From positions 37,016-76,369 of the forward strand of contig CAMPET010000059.1 in assembly GCA_946803715.1 (NCBI GenBank): a stretch of DNA of 39,354 bases, written 5' to 3'. Under the pieces are notes generated by a model. It was not told the origin of the DNA. It was given only the letters and a program-made list of their open reading frames with translations, and did not search any database. How positions within the stretch are numbered: the first letter of the stretch is position 1; each line of letters begins with the position of its first letter. Positions 30,811 through 39,354 of the stretch are shown piece by piece. This stretch comes from Beroe ovata (lineage: Eukaryota > Ctenophora > Nuda > Beroida > Beroidae). The position numbers and the translations under genes were made by a program.

Positions 30811-32122
30811 ACCTTGATTCACAATCATGAAAACTTACATAGAATTAAACAAAATTCTAAAAATGTTATGATTACATTCATAAAATACATTAAGAATTTA
30901 TGTTCATTGTTCATACATAAACATCGAAACGTACGATGTCATTAGTATGAACAGTTTTAATCTTTGACAGCATTGATTTTGTGATATTATATATATACAA
31001 CCTTACATGATAAACGCTTGTCTTGTTATCGATAGCTTGCCTTGGAACACTGTTAATCAAGTAAATGAGTCACTTAATCGGTTGTTTAATTGATTGAATG
31101 ATAGGAATGCAATTTGCTTGGTAATTTAAGTGATAATAACTTTTCTAGAGTTCATTTTGATTGAAATAGTTATGATCGATGTTTTCAGGCAATGAAACAT
31201 TGCTGGTTCACCGAATGTTCTTCATATCTTTGATATTCATTTGGTCTCATAGTCGTAAAATGAATATGTGTCAACTACATGTTTATTATTTACGTAGCAA
31301 AGTAAAGTTATTTTGATATTTTCTCTAATTTTAATCACGATTTTTATGAAAAGACGGCCTTTTTCTTCGCTTCCCTTAGTTACTTTATTGATACTGAAAT
31401 TGTAGAAGTCGGATACGAACAATCTGAGGTTACGACACGTCAAGCGTTTGCCCAGGTTTCGCACTTTTCAAGATCACAAAACACGTCAGTTCTACAAAAC
31501 TATCAGTAAGAACGTGCGTGTTGCGCCGACTTTTAACATCTAATGTCTTCGCGCAATCCATAAATTCCTATTGACCAGAGGTGGCAAATGGCAATATTAT
31601 TGCGCGCAATTTTAGAATTTGCCAGATGATCCTATATTTGTGACGCCATGCAATTATTGAGACGGTTATCCAGATAAATATCACTGTATTTCATAACAGA
31701 TGAACATTAACGCTTGAAACTGTCCAATAAATTAATATTAAAATCAAAAACCGCATCATTCAACTAAAAATGTTTCAAAAACTTAACAAACAAATGGCAT
31801 TACTTACTTTTAGGAAACCCAAATAAAATATTTAGCACCCGGAATTCATAGATATATGACGTTGACACACAAACACACACTCACCCCTTTTGACTGATTT
31901 GAAACATATTTGAACAGTTATTTATCTGAGAATAAAATTCAAAAAATGGACTTCTGAATGTAAACGGACAATGTTTCAAATTCTTTCCGAGCAAGTCGAG
32001 CCGTGAATACGATTGTATCATAACATATCACCTGAAAATTGAGGAAAATGGATAAAGGAACATAATTTGTGAGTTCTAGAGACTTACACTACAAAATTCT
32101 TTGAAATATAGAACCCTTCCTT
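30811..32122. other. Convergent intergenic region (AIF1 3' / LRRC59 3')
   Basis: No gene seen. It holds the 3' UTRs of two converging genes. An ATTAAA at 30844 is very close to the AIF1 stop; no clear LRRC59 signal was found. Confidence 0.5.
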
Positions 32123-34346
32123 CTAAAATTTAGTTTCTCTTACCAGCATTTCACTTAGTAACTCGCACGCAGAAGCTATCGACCTTTGTAAACCTGGAGA
32201 TGTTATTTTTGGGAAATATTACTTCCTTTCCACATTGAAACTTTTTATCGCATGTCCAACACTCAGAGCCATTGTAAGTAGTTTCAAATTTCACCAAGAC
32301 ATATGTACTATTATATGTTAAAACTCATTCCCAACTTCAATTAGAATAGAAGTTCAACCGACAACCGCTAATATATGATCTTATTTTACTTCAAAAGTGA
32401 CTTTATATCCGTTTTCGGTAACACGTCATATAAGTTTCAATATGAGTTACAACCTAATTAGACAATGCGGACATAAAACTAATTGGACCTAATTAGACAC
32501 TGAATGACATACCAGGCATTGATTCCTTGAGCTGTGAGTTGAGTGACATCATGATTGGGTTCACTGTACCACTCACTTTCACTTGTATTTCGCCAGTCAA
32601 ATCTGAAATAAAATAGGGTTAAATGAGGCCAATCAACCCAAATTGAACAATGGACACTTTTATAGACGCTTAACCAACTTTTGACGCGTCTCAACTTTTG
32701 TTGCGTCAAGAACTAAACAAATTGATCACTTTAATGTAAATAACGAGGAGCAATAATCAAATCACTCACCCAAGAAACTCTGATAATGGTATTCCATATC
32801 GGGCTGAATAACCGTAACCATGACTACAGCTATTACCAACGCCAACACAGACACTATCATGGATATAGTCCGGAAATTGGGAAGGGATAAGGAGCTGGAA
32901 GAAGAGACGCTGGTTTCTGTGTTGGGGTTGGTGAAGGTAGACGCCTGAGAAAGAAAAGACGCGGTAAGAGACTGCCAACAAAAAACTGGTGTATAATCGA
33001 CTAATCAATCTTTCTTCTAATAAAGAATCGTTTCACACTCGATTTCAAAACTCGTCACGCGCAACGATACACTTAATCCAATTCTCACGTCTTCTGAAGT
33101 TTCCAGTGCTCTCATCCTCTGCTTCTCCTCATACTCAGCCCTCCGTTTTGCTTTTTCCCGCGCTTTTTCCTCCTGTTTTATCCTCTTCCTCTCCTCCCTC
33201 TCCATCTCCTCAAGTCGCTCTAGTTCACGCTTCAGAGCTTCTTTCTTAGCACGTTTCAACTCCAGTTCCTTCTGTTTCCGTTTTTCTTGTTCCGCGTTTT
33301 CTTTCTTCATAAACTCAACAGTCTAGACATGGGAGGGTTCGATTGATTTCCAAAAACAAGCCATAATAGCTGTTCCTATAAAATGAGAAGTCTATGGCGA
33401 CACTTGTAAATTGTAGAAGATATTGGAACTCGTAATTTCATGTGACGATTTATCAATGATCAATGATCATTCATTGGGTGGGAGCAGGAATGGTCATCAA
33501 TCAGTCAATCACTCCCTCCCCTCTCATTCCCCCCTAATTCCACCTCCCCTCTCTCACTCATTTCCCCTTCGCTCTCTCCTCCTTTCTCATTTCCCCCTTC
33601 TCACATCCCCCTCTATGGTTCTTCACCTGAAGAGCGGATGTCTTGCACTCTGCATTATTCCTGCACAGTCCCACAATCTCACTCGGTGGATACTCTAGGG
33701 GGTTTTCCTTCAGATCCAACCACTGTAACAACTTCAACTGGGAGGAGAAATCATGGTTATCACAAGTTAGTGGCAAAGAGCAGGGAATATGAGAGACTGA
33801 TACAGGCGGTTCATTAGTGAAATAAGTGGGAAAAATATTTGATATAGAAGAAAATATAGAGGTCCATTACTTTACCTTGAAGAAGCATACTGGAAGTTTT
33901 GTTAGTGAGTTATCGAACAGGTCCAAGTGTTGTAGAAGGGACAGATTTCCGAATGTGTCCGGCAGCTCGGTCATCTTGTTTGACGAGAGGTCTAGCTTTA
34001 CAATGTGCGCCATCGAGGGCACAAAACTATCCTGGAAGAATCATTCTCAAAAAATGGATAGGGAAAATTAGAGAATGATCGAAGCTTTTTTCTCGATCGA
34101 CAAACTTCAAATTGGAGCTAAGAAACATGTTCTAATCTAACACCATTTCACATTTGTTGTCCACTCTTAACTAACCGGCAGGGTTGTAATCTGATTCTTT
34201 GACAGGTCAAGTTTCTTTCCTTTCTTATTTGCAGCAATTTCTTTAACGGGTAGTGTAGCTGGCGATAAACTTTGGAGACTGAGATCAATTTGATCATTCT
34301 CAAGATAATCTCTGACATTTATTTTGTTGTTTTTGCCCTTGGACAT
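32123..34346 (-). CDS. LRRC59: Leucine-rich repeat-containing protein 59 (LRRC59), complete, 7 exons
   Basis: ER and nuclear-envelope membrane protein; in mammals it binds ribosomes/SRP machinery and helps nuclear import of FGF1. Exons in coding order: 34176-34346, 33876-34031, 33627-33737, 33089-33322, 32770-32944, 32513-32602, 32123-32193; 335 aa, all in frame. The N-terminus NVRDYLENDQIDLSL matches the family. About four LRRs span 43-135 (KLDLSSNKMTELP, HLDLFDNSLTKLP, WLDLKENPLEYPP). A highly charged Lys/Glu/Arg coiled coil covers 147-220. One TM lies at about 251-270 (ISMIVSVLALVIAVVMVTVI), followed by about 65 luminal residues, as in human LRRC59. The last exon reads to TAG through a GTAAGA that could also be a donor, so the final 6 residues are less sure. 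Acceptor-like TTTTAG and TTTCAG sites lie 19 and 11 nt before the ATG. Confidence 0.94.
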
Positions 34347-34454
34347 GTTGGCACAAGCTGAAAACCTAAAATACAGGAAGAAGGTTTCAGGTTCAGGTTG
34401 CTGAAAACCTCTATAGCCCAAAAGTTTTCAAAGTTCAAATAAAGTTGGAGAGAA

Positions 34455-34460
34455 TTTAAT
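34455..34460 (-). terminator. Candidate NAE1 poly(A) signal (ATTAAA)
   Basis: ATTAAA on the minus strand about 120 nt after the NAE1 stop and about 110 nt before the LRRC59 start. Inferred from position. Confidence 0.4.
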
Positions 34461-34579
34461 AGGTACACTTTTACAAGAGTTTCTCAAACTATAAATAATG
34501 AAATCCAGTATTTTCAAATACATAAATACAATGAAATTAGGATGAAAAACAGAAAATAATGACGTATTGGGAGTGCCAA

Positions 34580-36181
34580 CTAGAATTTGTACACAGAAGA
34601 TACCTGTGCTCCACCGTTGTAAACGAAACAGTTATCAACTGGAACATATTGTCCTGTTAACAGTTTGATACATTCATGTGCTGCAATTCCTCCAATGAAT
34701 GCTGCAACAGATGGCATTTCAGTGCCACCAAACCTCACAAAGTCCTTAATCAGCATAACAGGATTCATTTCTGTTAGACCATATTTCTTCAGGACGGTCC
34801 TGAACCATTTGGTAAGTTCTGCCTCGTCAGAAGCTAGACAGGAATCACTGTCACCAGGCCATCTGCTGTGTTGCTTCACAAATAACTGGCAAGCTTTGCA
34901 AAGGAAGATAATATGGCAAAGATCTTCAGGATCACCAGCGCATGATAAAATACTGTCATGAAGTTTATTTTCTTCCAACTGACAAGTTTTCACAACATGT
35001 AGAAAACTAGAGTTCTTGGAAAAGTTCCTAACATAGTCGTGACTGATACTGGTAGTTGGCAAATTGATTTTTTCCATGAAGCCATGCAAATACTCTTCAA
35101 CTTCCTTTGCATCAGCTGCTGCTTTATTTTGATAAATGTTTTGAAGTGCAATAAAAGTCTGAGAGTCGGAAGTCATGTCAGCTAGGACTCCTGAAATTGG
35201 GAGAACGCCCTTTACATTATAAAACTGCTTAACAGCTGCTAAAGTCATCCAAAAGTGAGATGAAGAGGCAGATACCTTGCAGCAAGGATCCTCAAAAAGT
35301 GATGCTATGTTGTCTGGTAGTCGATAGTTAACCACACACTTATTCACATTCTGACAAGCCTCATTGAAGTTCTCCTCATCAGACTTCCGCCTCAAAGATT
35401 TGATCAGTTTCTTGAACTCACATTTCTCTTTGTAATTTTTTGGCATCTGACCACTGTTTTGAGCCTTCCATTGATCAAGACATTTGAGAAGAATGATAAC
35501 AAATGGAACATGTGCATGGTCCATATCAGAGAGCAAATTTAAGTCCATATTCTGATAGAAATCAATGAGCTCAGTGAATGGTCTATCTAATCTGAGATCT
35601 GGGAGTGGTGTATCAGGTTTACTTTCTATTATGCAATGTTCTCGAACAACAACTCTTACAACAGAGTATACTCCAATGACATCAGCTACAACAATTGGTA
35701 TATTGGAGTCCCATGCAATTTGGGACAATTCCTTGTAGTCAGATGAATCAATATTGGAGATTATGAAAGCAGAGAATCTTTTCAAACTATCAAGGTGGCA
35801 ATGAATAAACTCTGACACTGACATGTTATGAGCAATATGCTTTGTGTCAGGGTTGAGTCTTTCCAGATTTGAAATTACACATTGTACTCGTGGCTGATGG
35901 ATATCTGTGGGACTCAAGAAAAAGTTGCTTTGCACATCAATAATGGAAACATGTGAGTTGTCAACTATATGAACTTCTCCAATTCCAGGCAATATCAAAT
36001 TCTTCAACACTTCACATCCTACTGTTGTGGCATTGATCAAGCAAACAGATGCATTTTCCAAGGCCAGCTGACCCTTTTCTCCCCATAGGCGAAGTTGTCT
36101 GTCATAACGCATAGACTTTGATGATGGAAGATCTTCATCACTCATCCTTTTCTCAGCTACCTGAGGTTCTTTCTTACTCAT
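34580..36181 (-). CDS. NAE1: NEDD8-activating enzyme E1 regulatory subunit (NAE1/APP-BP1), intronless
   Basis: With UBA3 it forms the heterodimeric E1 that adenylates NEDD8 and charges UBC12 for cullin neddylation. The 533-aa frame (human 534) has no introns or breaks. Hallmarks: MRYDRQLRLWGEKGQ at 23-37; adenylation-fold strand and helix CLINATTVGCEVLKNLILPG followed by IGEVHIVD; NFFL; LRLDRPF; and the C-terminal FVRFGGTEMPSVAAFIGG with TGQYVPVDNCFVYNG. NAE1 lacks the catalytic cysteine by nature (UBA3 carries it). Its insert domain (about 170-400) aligns by order. The start is the ATG at 36181; an internal ATG at residue 13 or 23 is possible. It is upstream of LRRC59 on the same strand, 233 nt apart. 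Vertebrate NAE1 is split into many exons, so the single exon suggests retroposition; no poly(A) tract remains. Confidence 0.96.
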   Translation of the reverse strand: MSKKEPQVAEKRMSDEDLPSSKSMRYDRQLRLWGEKGQLALENASVCLINATTVGCEVLKNLILPGIGEVHIVDNSHVSIIDVQSNFFLSPTDIHQPRVQCVISNLERLNPDTKHIAHNMSVSEFIHCHLDSLKRFSAFIISNIDSSDYKELSQIAWDSNIPIVVADVIGVYSVVRVVVREHCIIESKPDTPLPDLRLDRPFTELIDFYQNMDLNLLSDMDHAHVPFVIILLKCLDQWKAQNSGQMPKNYKEKCEFKKLIKSLRRKSDEENFNEACQNVNKCVVNYRLPDNIASLFEDPCCKVSASSSHFWMTLAAVKQFYNVKGVLPISGVLADMTSDSQTFIALQNIYQNKAAADAKEVEEYLHGFMEKINLPTTSISHDYVRNFSKNSSFLHVVKTCQLEENKLHDSILSCAGDPEDLCHIIFLCKACQLFVKQHSRWPGDSDSCLASDEAELTKWFRTVLKKYGLTEMNPVMLIKDFVRFGGTEMPSVAAFIGGIAAHECIKLLTGQYVPVDNCFVYNGGAQVSSVYKF

Positions 36182-36445
36182 GATGACTACGAGTTATGAA
36201 TCATTATGGTCTCAAGAATTCTTCAATATCACAGATCAAATAATCGCGATTATTAATATAAATTCTCATGACTCTATGGAAGTAAATGTCTTATATGTCA
36301 AGCAGTATATTGACAGAAAAGAAAGATTCTTTTGAGACATTAATCTGCAAGATATGAAATGTGAAGAAAAGACAATATGAAGAAATAGGGATAAAATTCG
36401 TCAGCAAGGGTAGGGTGAAATTTCACAAAATCACTTATTCAACAC
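36182..36445. promoter_or_regulatory. Presumed NAE1 upstream region
   Basis: About 260 bp of AT-rich DNA between the NAE1 start and the transposon island. It must include the NAE1 5' UTR and at least part of its promoter. A tcgtag, 5 nt before the ATG, is a weak acceptor-like site. No core motif is decisive. Confidence 0.3.
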
Positions 36446-36812
36446 AAGTGTGCACACGTTGCGCGCCCCTATTCTACTCAGTGAACTGAAAAGTCGTAGA
36501 GAGACGCGCAGCGCGCGCGGAGTATTTGGGTCACGCAGCGCGGGAACAAACACAAGTAACAATGCCACAAAAAAGAACAAATACATAAAAAAGAGATTTG
36601 TTACCGCGCCATGCAATGCGTCGCGTGGCCCAAATACTCTGCGCGCGCTGCACGTCTTTGTGGTTTTTACGACTTTTCTTGCCGGATGTAGCTGTCCACT
36701 GTTTCTTGATCTTGCGCGCGCGCCGCGCGCAAGAAACAGTGGACAAATAACATTCGGCGAGACTTTTCTGATCATGATTACTGAGAAAGAAGGGGCGCGC
36801 CGCGCAATTCAA
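36446..36812. mobile_element. Large foldback element with a hairpin MITE inserted in its right arm
   Basis: The left arm (about 36446-36543: gtgcacacgttgcgcgcccc, actcagtgaactgaaaagtcgta, gcgcggagtatttgggtcacgc) is the inverted partner of the right arm (about 36606-36802), with an A-rich spacer between. The same arm occurs at about 5585-5711 and 6250-6380. The right arm is split by the element at 36679-36760. Confidence 0.8.
36679..36760. mobile_element. 82-bp hairpin MITE with 8-bp target duplication
   Basis: Starts TTGCCGGATG, ends CATTCGGCGA, with arms sharing ctgtccactgtttcttg around a GCGCGC centre. It is flanked by gacttttc at 36671-36678 and 36761-36768. Belongs to the same broad family as 5445-5557. 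Confidence 0.87.
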
Positions 36813-37931
36813 TACAATTGCATTATTATATAATTCAATCACAGCCTGTTATCAAGCCACATTGCGTAATTTCTCAGTGGTTCATGGTTGATGCTACATA
36901 TATACTAGACGTGCCGCGCGCGCGCCCGCTCAAATCTGAGCACTATAACTACATGAATTACTAAGACACCGAAGGCTGAAGCCGAATAACATGAAGTATG
37001 AACACCACGCGGCCGTCGGCCACGCTCATTTTTTGATCTATATACAATATAGTAATGAAAATAACAAGCGTTTGTTAATCGACCTGATCAGTAAACTATG
37101 TGTCGCAAAAATTTCGCTTCGTTATTCTCAGCATTGCAGAATGCAGCTTGAATTGAATTGCTAAATTGGTTGTTGAATTTCATTTGACCTTCGGGTTTTA
37201 TTGCTATATTTTAAATAAATTAAATTATTGTGAACTGGTGACAGTTCAGCACCATGGCTTGCAATTGTTATGCATGTCGTTCATGGCTGATGAACAAACT
37301 TGATGATCAGGTCTTGATGAACAGGTCTTGAACTAAGACAAGTCTTTTGAATTCAGGGGGGTCTTTTATGTGTGTGGATATCTTGAATTGAAATGTTGCT
37401 AAGGTTTAATTTGTCATCAAAATGTTAAATGACTACAGTTTCATCTACCTGAACTAAACTAGAGCATTTGTGAGTCATCTAGAATTGGGATGATATTGTG
37501 TGTCACTCTACAAATTGGATCATGTTTTGAATATTGGCCTCTGTGAGCAATATCATCAAAGATGTACTGAAAGGATTTATACTCTGTATCATCAAAGCAG
37601 TGTAAAAAGTCTCTCTTTGCTCTGTTCCTTTATATAACCATAATGTTTGGTGGCATGTATGCTTGCTCTATAGAAAGTTGTGGCATTCTTTAAACTCTGT
37701 TTTCAGTATCATGTTGCTGTAATTATTTATGATAAGATCTCCAACATTGAGTTGGAGTAATAAGGTGTTTTGTAGCATTGGCATGAGTGATGAAGCATTC
37801 TGATTTTCTAATATTACGCACAGATGCAACAAGTGAAATAGTTGTTGTTAGTGATCTTTAACCACATTAAATTTCAATGATTAATGCCATCACGATTTTC
37901 TACACTCTTGATCATTATTTCATAATTATAG
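36813..37931. other. Intergenic or intron region, no exon seen
   Basis: No supportable exon. It contains the second copy of the dispersed repeat. An ATG at 37254 opens 19 codons to a possible donor, but is too short to call. Confidence 0.4.
37747..37854 (-). mobile_element. Dispersed repeat, copy 2 (also at 16522-16627)
   Basis: About 108 bp aligning with the PLPP-intron copy in the same orientation, the most conserved part being acgcacagatgcaacaagtgaaa. It carries no coding fragment here. Confidence 0.65.
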
Positions 37932-38227
37932 AATGAGGACCCAATGAGCACATTAACAATGTTGGTGCCATGTAAACTTGAGCAGAGTACTATTCCTGGG
38001 CACCAAATTATTAAACAGGAAACAATTGAACCAAGTCCTCCAATGCAAAGGGTTGTCAATGGTATGTTGTTTATATGTCTTAGTTATGTTTAAGGTTGCC
38101 ATGATATGATGATTGAAATTGATATATTCATTCCAGCATTCTGAATTAATCTCTTGTTTTGATTCCAGGTGAAAAGAAAGATAAAGATCCCAGTGAAGAT
38201 GTTGCAATGGATATTGAGATTTCTCTT
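37932..38227 (+). CDS. Two internal exons of an unidentified gene, continuing off the right edge
   Basis: Exons 37932-38061 and 38169-38227 join in frame (phase 1) with good sites (attatag acceptor; GGTATGT donor; tgattccag acceptor; GTGAGT donor) and give 63 codons. The peptide has a consensus sumoylation motif and a proline patch (IIKQETIEPSP), then an acidic/lysine-rich stretch (EKKDKDPSEDVAMDIEISL). Such composition is common in transcription regulators, but no domain is visible and I do not recognise the protein. No further exon was found to 39354, so the next exon would lie beyond the window. An ATG at 37945 is in frame and could be the start. Confidence 0.45.
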
Positions 38228-39354
38228 GTGAGTCTTCACAATCCACATTTCTACCTGTAACTCTTTTGCCATCTTATGTGAACAACAAATATCATTAATT
38301 GAAACCTGGCCTGCCTTTACACATGTTTATTGGTGACCTAGGGGCGAGGCTTATTCCATGATATGCTCACACTCAGGCGAGGTACTAAACTCATCGAAAC
38401 CTTACCCATGTATGTTTGTTTATGTGGGTAGATATTAGTACATCAGCAAATTGATGTATATTAAACTGATATTAGTAGAAACCATTTAGAGGTTATCACA
38501 ATGTTACCTTTTACACACAAACAGTTTACATTATAAACACCACCTTCTTCTTTTAATGATTAAAGCACCTTCTATCGAACATCTAAGTAACATAATGTGT
38601 CCTTAGAAGATACTTATCTTCTGTTAGTTGATAAAACAGTATCGGAAACCTTCCTAACAAAGGAAAGATTCTCCATGGTTACTAAGAACAGGGCTTTTAT
38701 CATGTGCACATTAGACCACTCACACTTATTTAACCACACTGATTTACATTCATTGTACATGATCCATGGTCTAAACACATTCATTAACAAACAACTTGTG
38801 AGATTTCTAAACATACAACTTTATAATTCGCCAGAAATAACTGCATAGTGTTTTGTAAAATGGATGAAATGCACTCGGGAGAGCCATTTAACATGTGTTT
38901 ACTTCATGTGCTTTACACGTGTTTACTGTTTGTTCCTCATCACAGCAAATTTAGTTATATCAGATCATAAAACTATCACATTCCCAGATAACCTTACACC
39001 GGAATGTTGCCAGCTATAGTTGTATAGTGTTTGAAGTTAAATAACGAGCTTTTGGGGCGCCATGAAATTTAAAACTAACGAATGACACAAATATATCTGG
39101 CCCAATGTCATCAATAACACACTCACACGAACATCGGTAATTGATTATTTATGATCAACACTGCCCTAATCGTCCCTGGCTCCGGGTTTATGAATACCAT
39201 TTGGGCCACACCCTCCCTCTGTGTGTATTATTAGGTACTGTTCCACTGATACTGATATTCGCAGCATGAAAACATAATAACATTGGAGATAACAGGACAT
39301 ACACACTGACTTTGGGACACAGACACAAAGCACACACACACACACACACACACG
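38228..39354. other. Intron or intergenic region to the right edge
   Basis: No exon recognised. It ends in an (AC)n run from about 39330. Confidence 0.4.

Noticed and set aside
33440-33610. Pyrimidine-rich tract as a regulatory element
   Set aside because: It lies inside an LRRC59 intron with no further signal; simple sequence is the simplest explanation.
1-39354. tRNA or rRNA genes
   Set aside because: No B-box-like GTTCGAATC context with cloverleaf stems, and no rRNA core words were seen by eye; a tRNA covariance scan would be needed to exclude them fully.

Overview
The window is nuclear DNA from an invertebrate animal. Genes are broken into short exons with GT/AG introns, their products are animal-specific or animal-typical families (tetraspanin, PPEF/rdgC phosphatase, AIF1, LRRC59, phospholipid phosphatase, NAE1), intergenic space is large and AT-rich, and (TG)n/(CA)n microsatellites are everywhere. 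Nothing is bacterial or viral in layout. The phylum cannot be fixed from the sequence; a sponge or another early-branching or marine invertebrate would fit, but that is a guess.

Layout, left to right. 84-1444 (-): five exons of a tetraspanin whose last exon lies off the left edge. 3226-4281 (+): a single-exon secreted, probably GPI-anchored protein of tandem cysteine-rich three-finger-like repeats. 5233-6460: a CpG-rich mosaic of small foldback transposons. 8114-15100 (+): a complete 16-exon PPEF gene (N-myristoylation signal, IQ motif, PPP phosphatase, EF-hands; 650 aa). 16156-18336 (-): a PLPP1-3-type phospholipid phosphatase that lacks the exon with the PSGH motif and carries a retroelement fragment in its place. 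18337-29530: about 11 kb with no gene I can support, holding microsatellites, a minisatellite, a hairpin cluster and one promoter-like patch. 29531-30810 (+): AIF1 (4 exons, 154 aa). 32123-34346 (-): LRRC59 (7 exons, 335 aa). 34580-36181 (-): an intact intronless NAE1 (APP-BP1, 533 aa), just upstream of LRRC59 on the same strand. 36446-36812: a second foldback-transposon island. 37932-38227 (+): two spliced exons of an unidentified gene running off the right edge.

I rebuilt the exon chains by hand from family homology, GT/AG sites and codon phase; every junction listed keeps frame. The genes do not form one pathway. Two themes recur: calcium (PPEF and AIF1 both have EF-hands, and PPEF has a likely calmodulin-binding IQ motif) and membranes (tetraspanin, PLPP, LRRC59, three-finger protein).

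The most unusual signals are structural. (i) Splice sites are embedded in tandem repeats: seven consensus donors 22 bp apart after PPEF exon 7, five acceptors 16 bp apart before PPEF exon 13, and an array carrying acceptor copies before PLPP exon 3. (ii) A small transposon family has 8-bp target duplications, includes a copy inserted in inverted orientation inside another copy, and has an end abutting a PLPP splice donor. (iii) PLPP has lost its PSGH exon at a point marked by an N. (iv) Several genes have acceptor-like AG sites within about 20 nt of the start codon, which suggests 5' UTR introns or spliced-leader addition.
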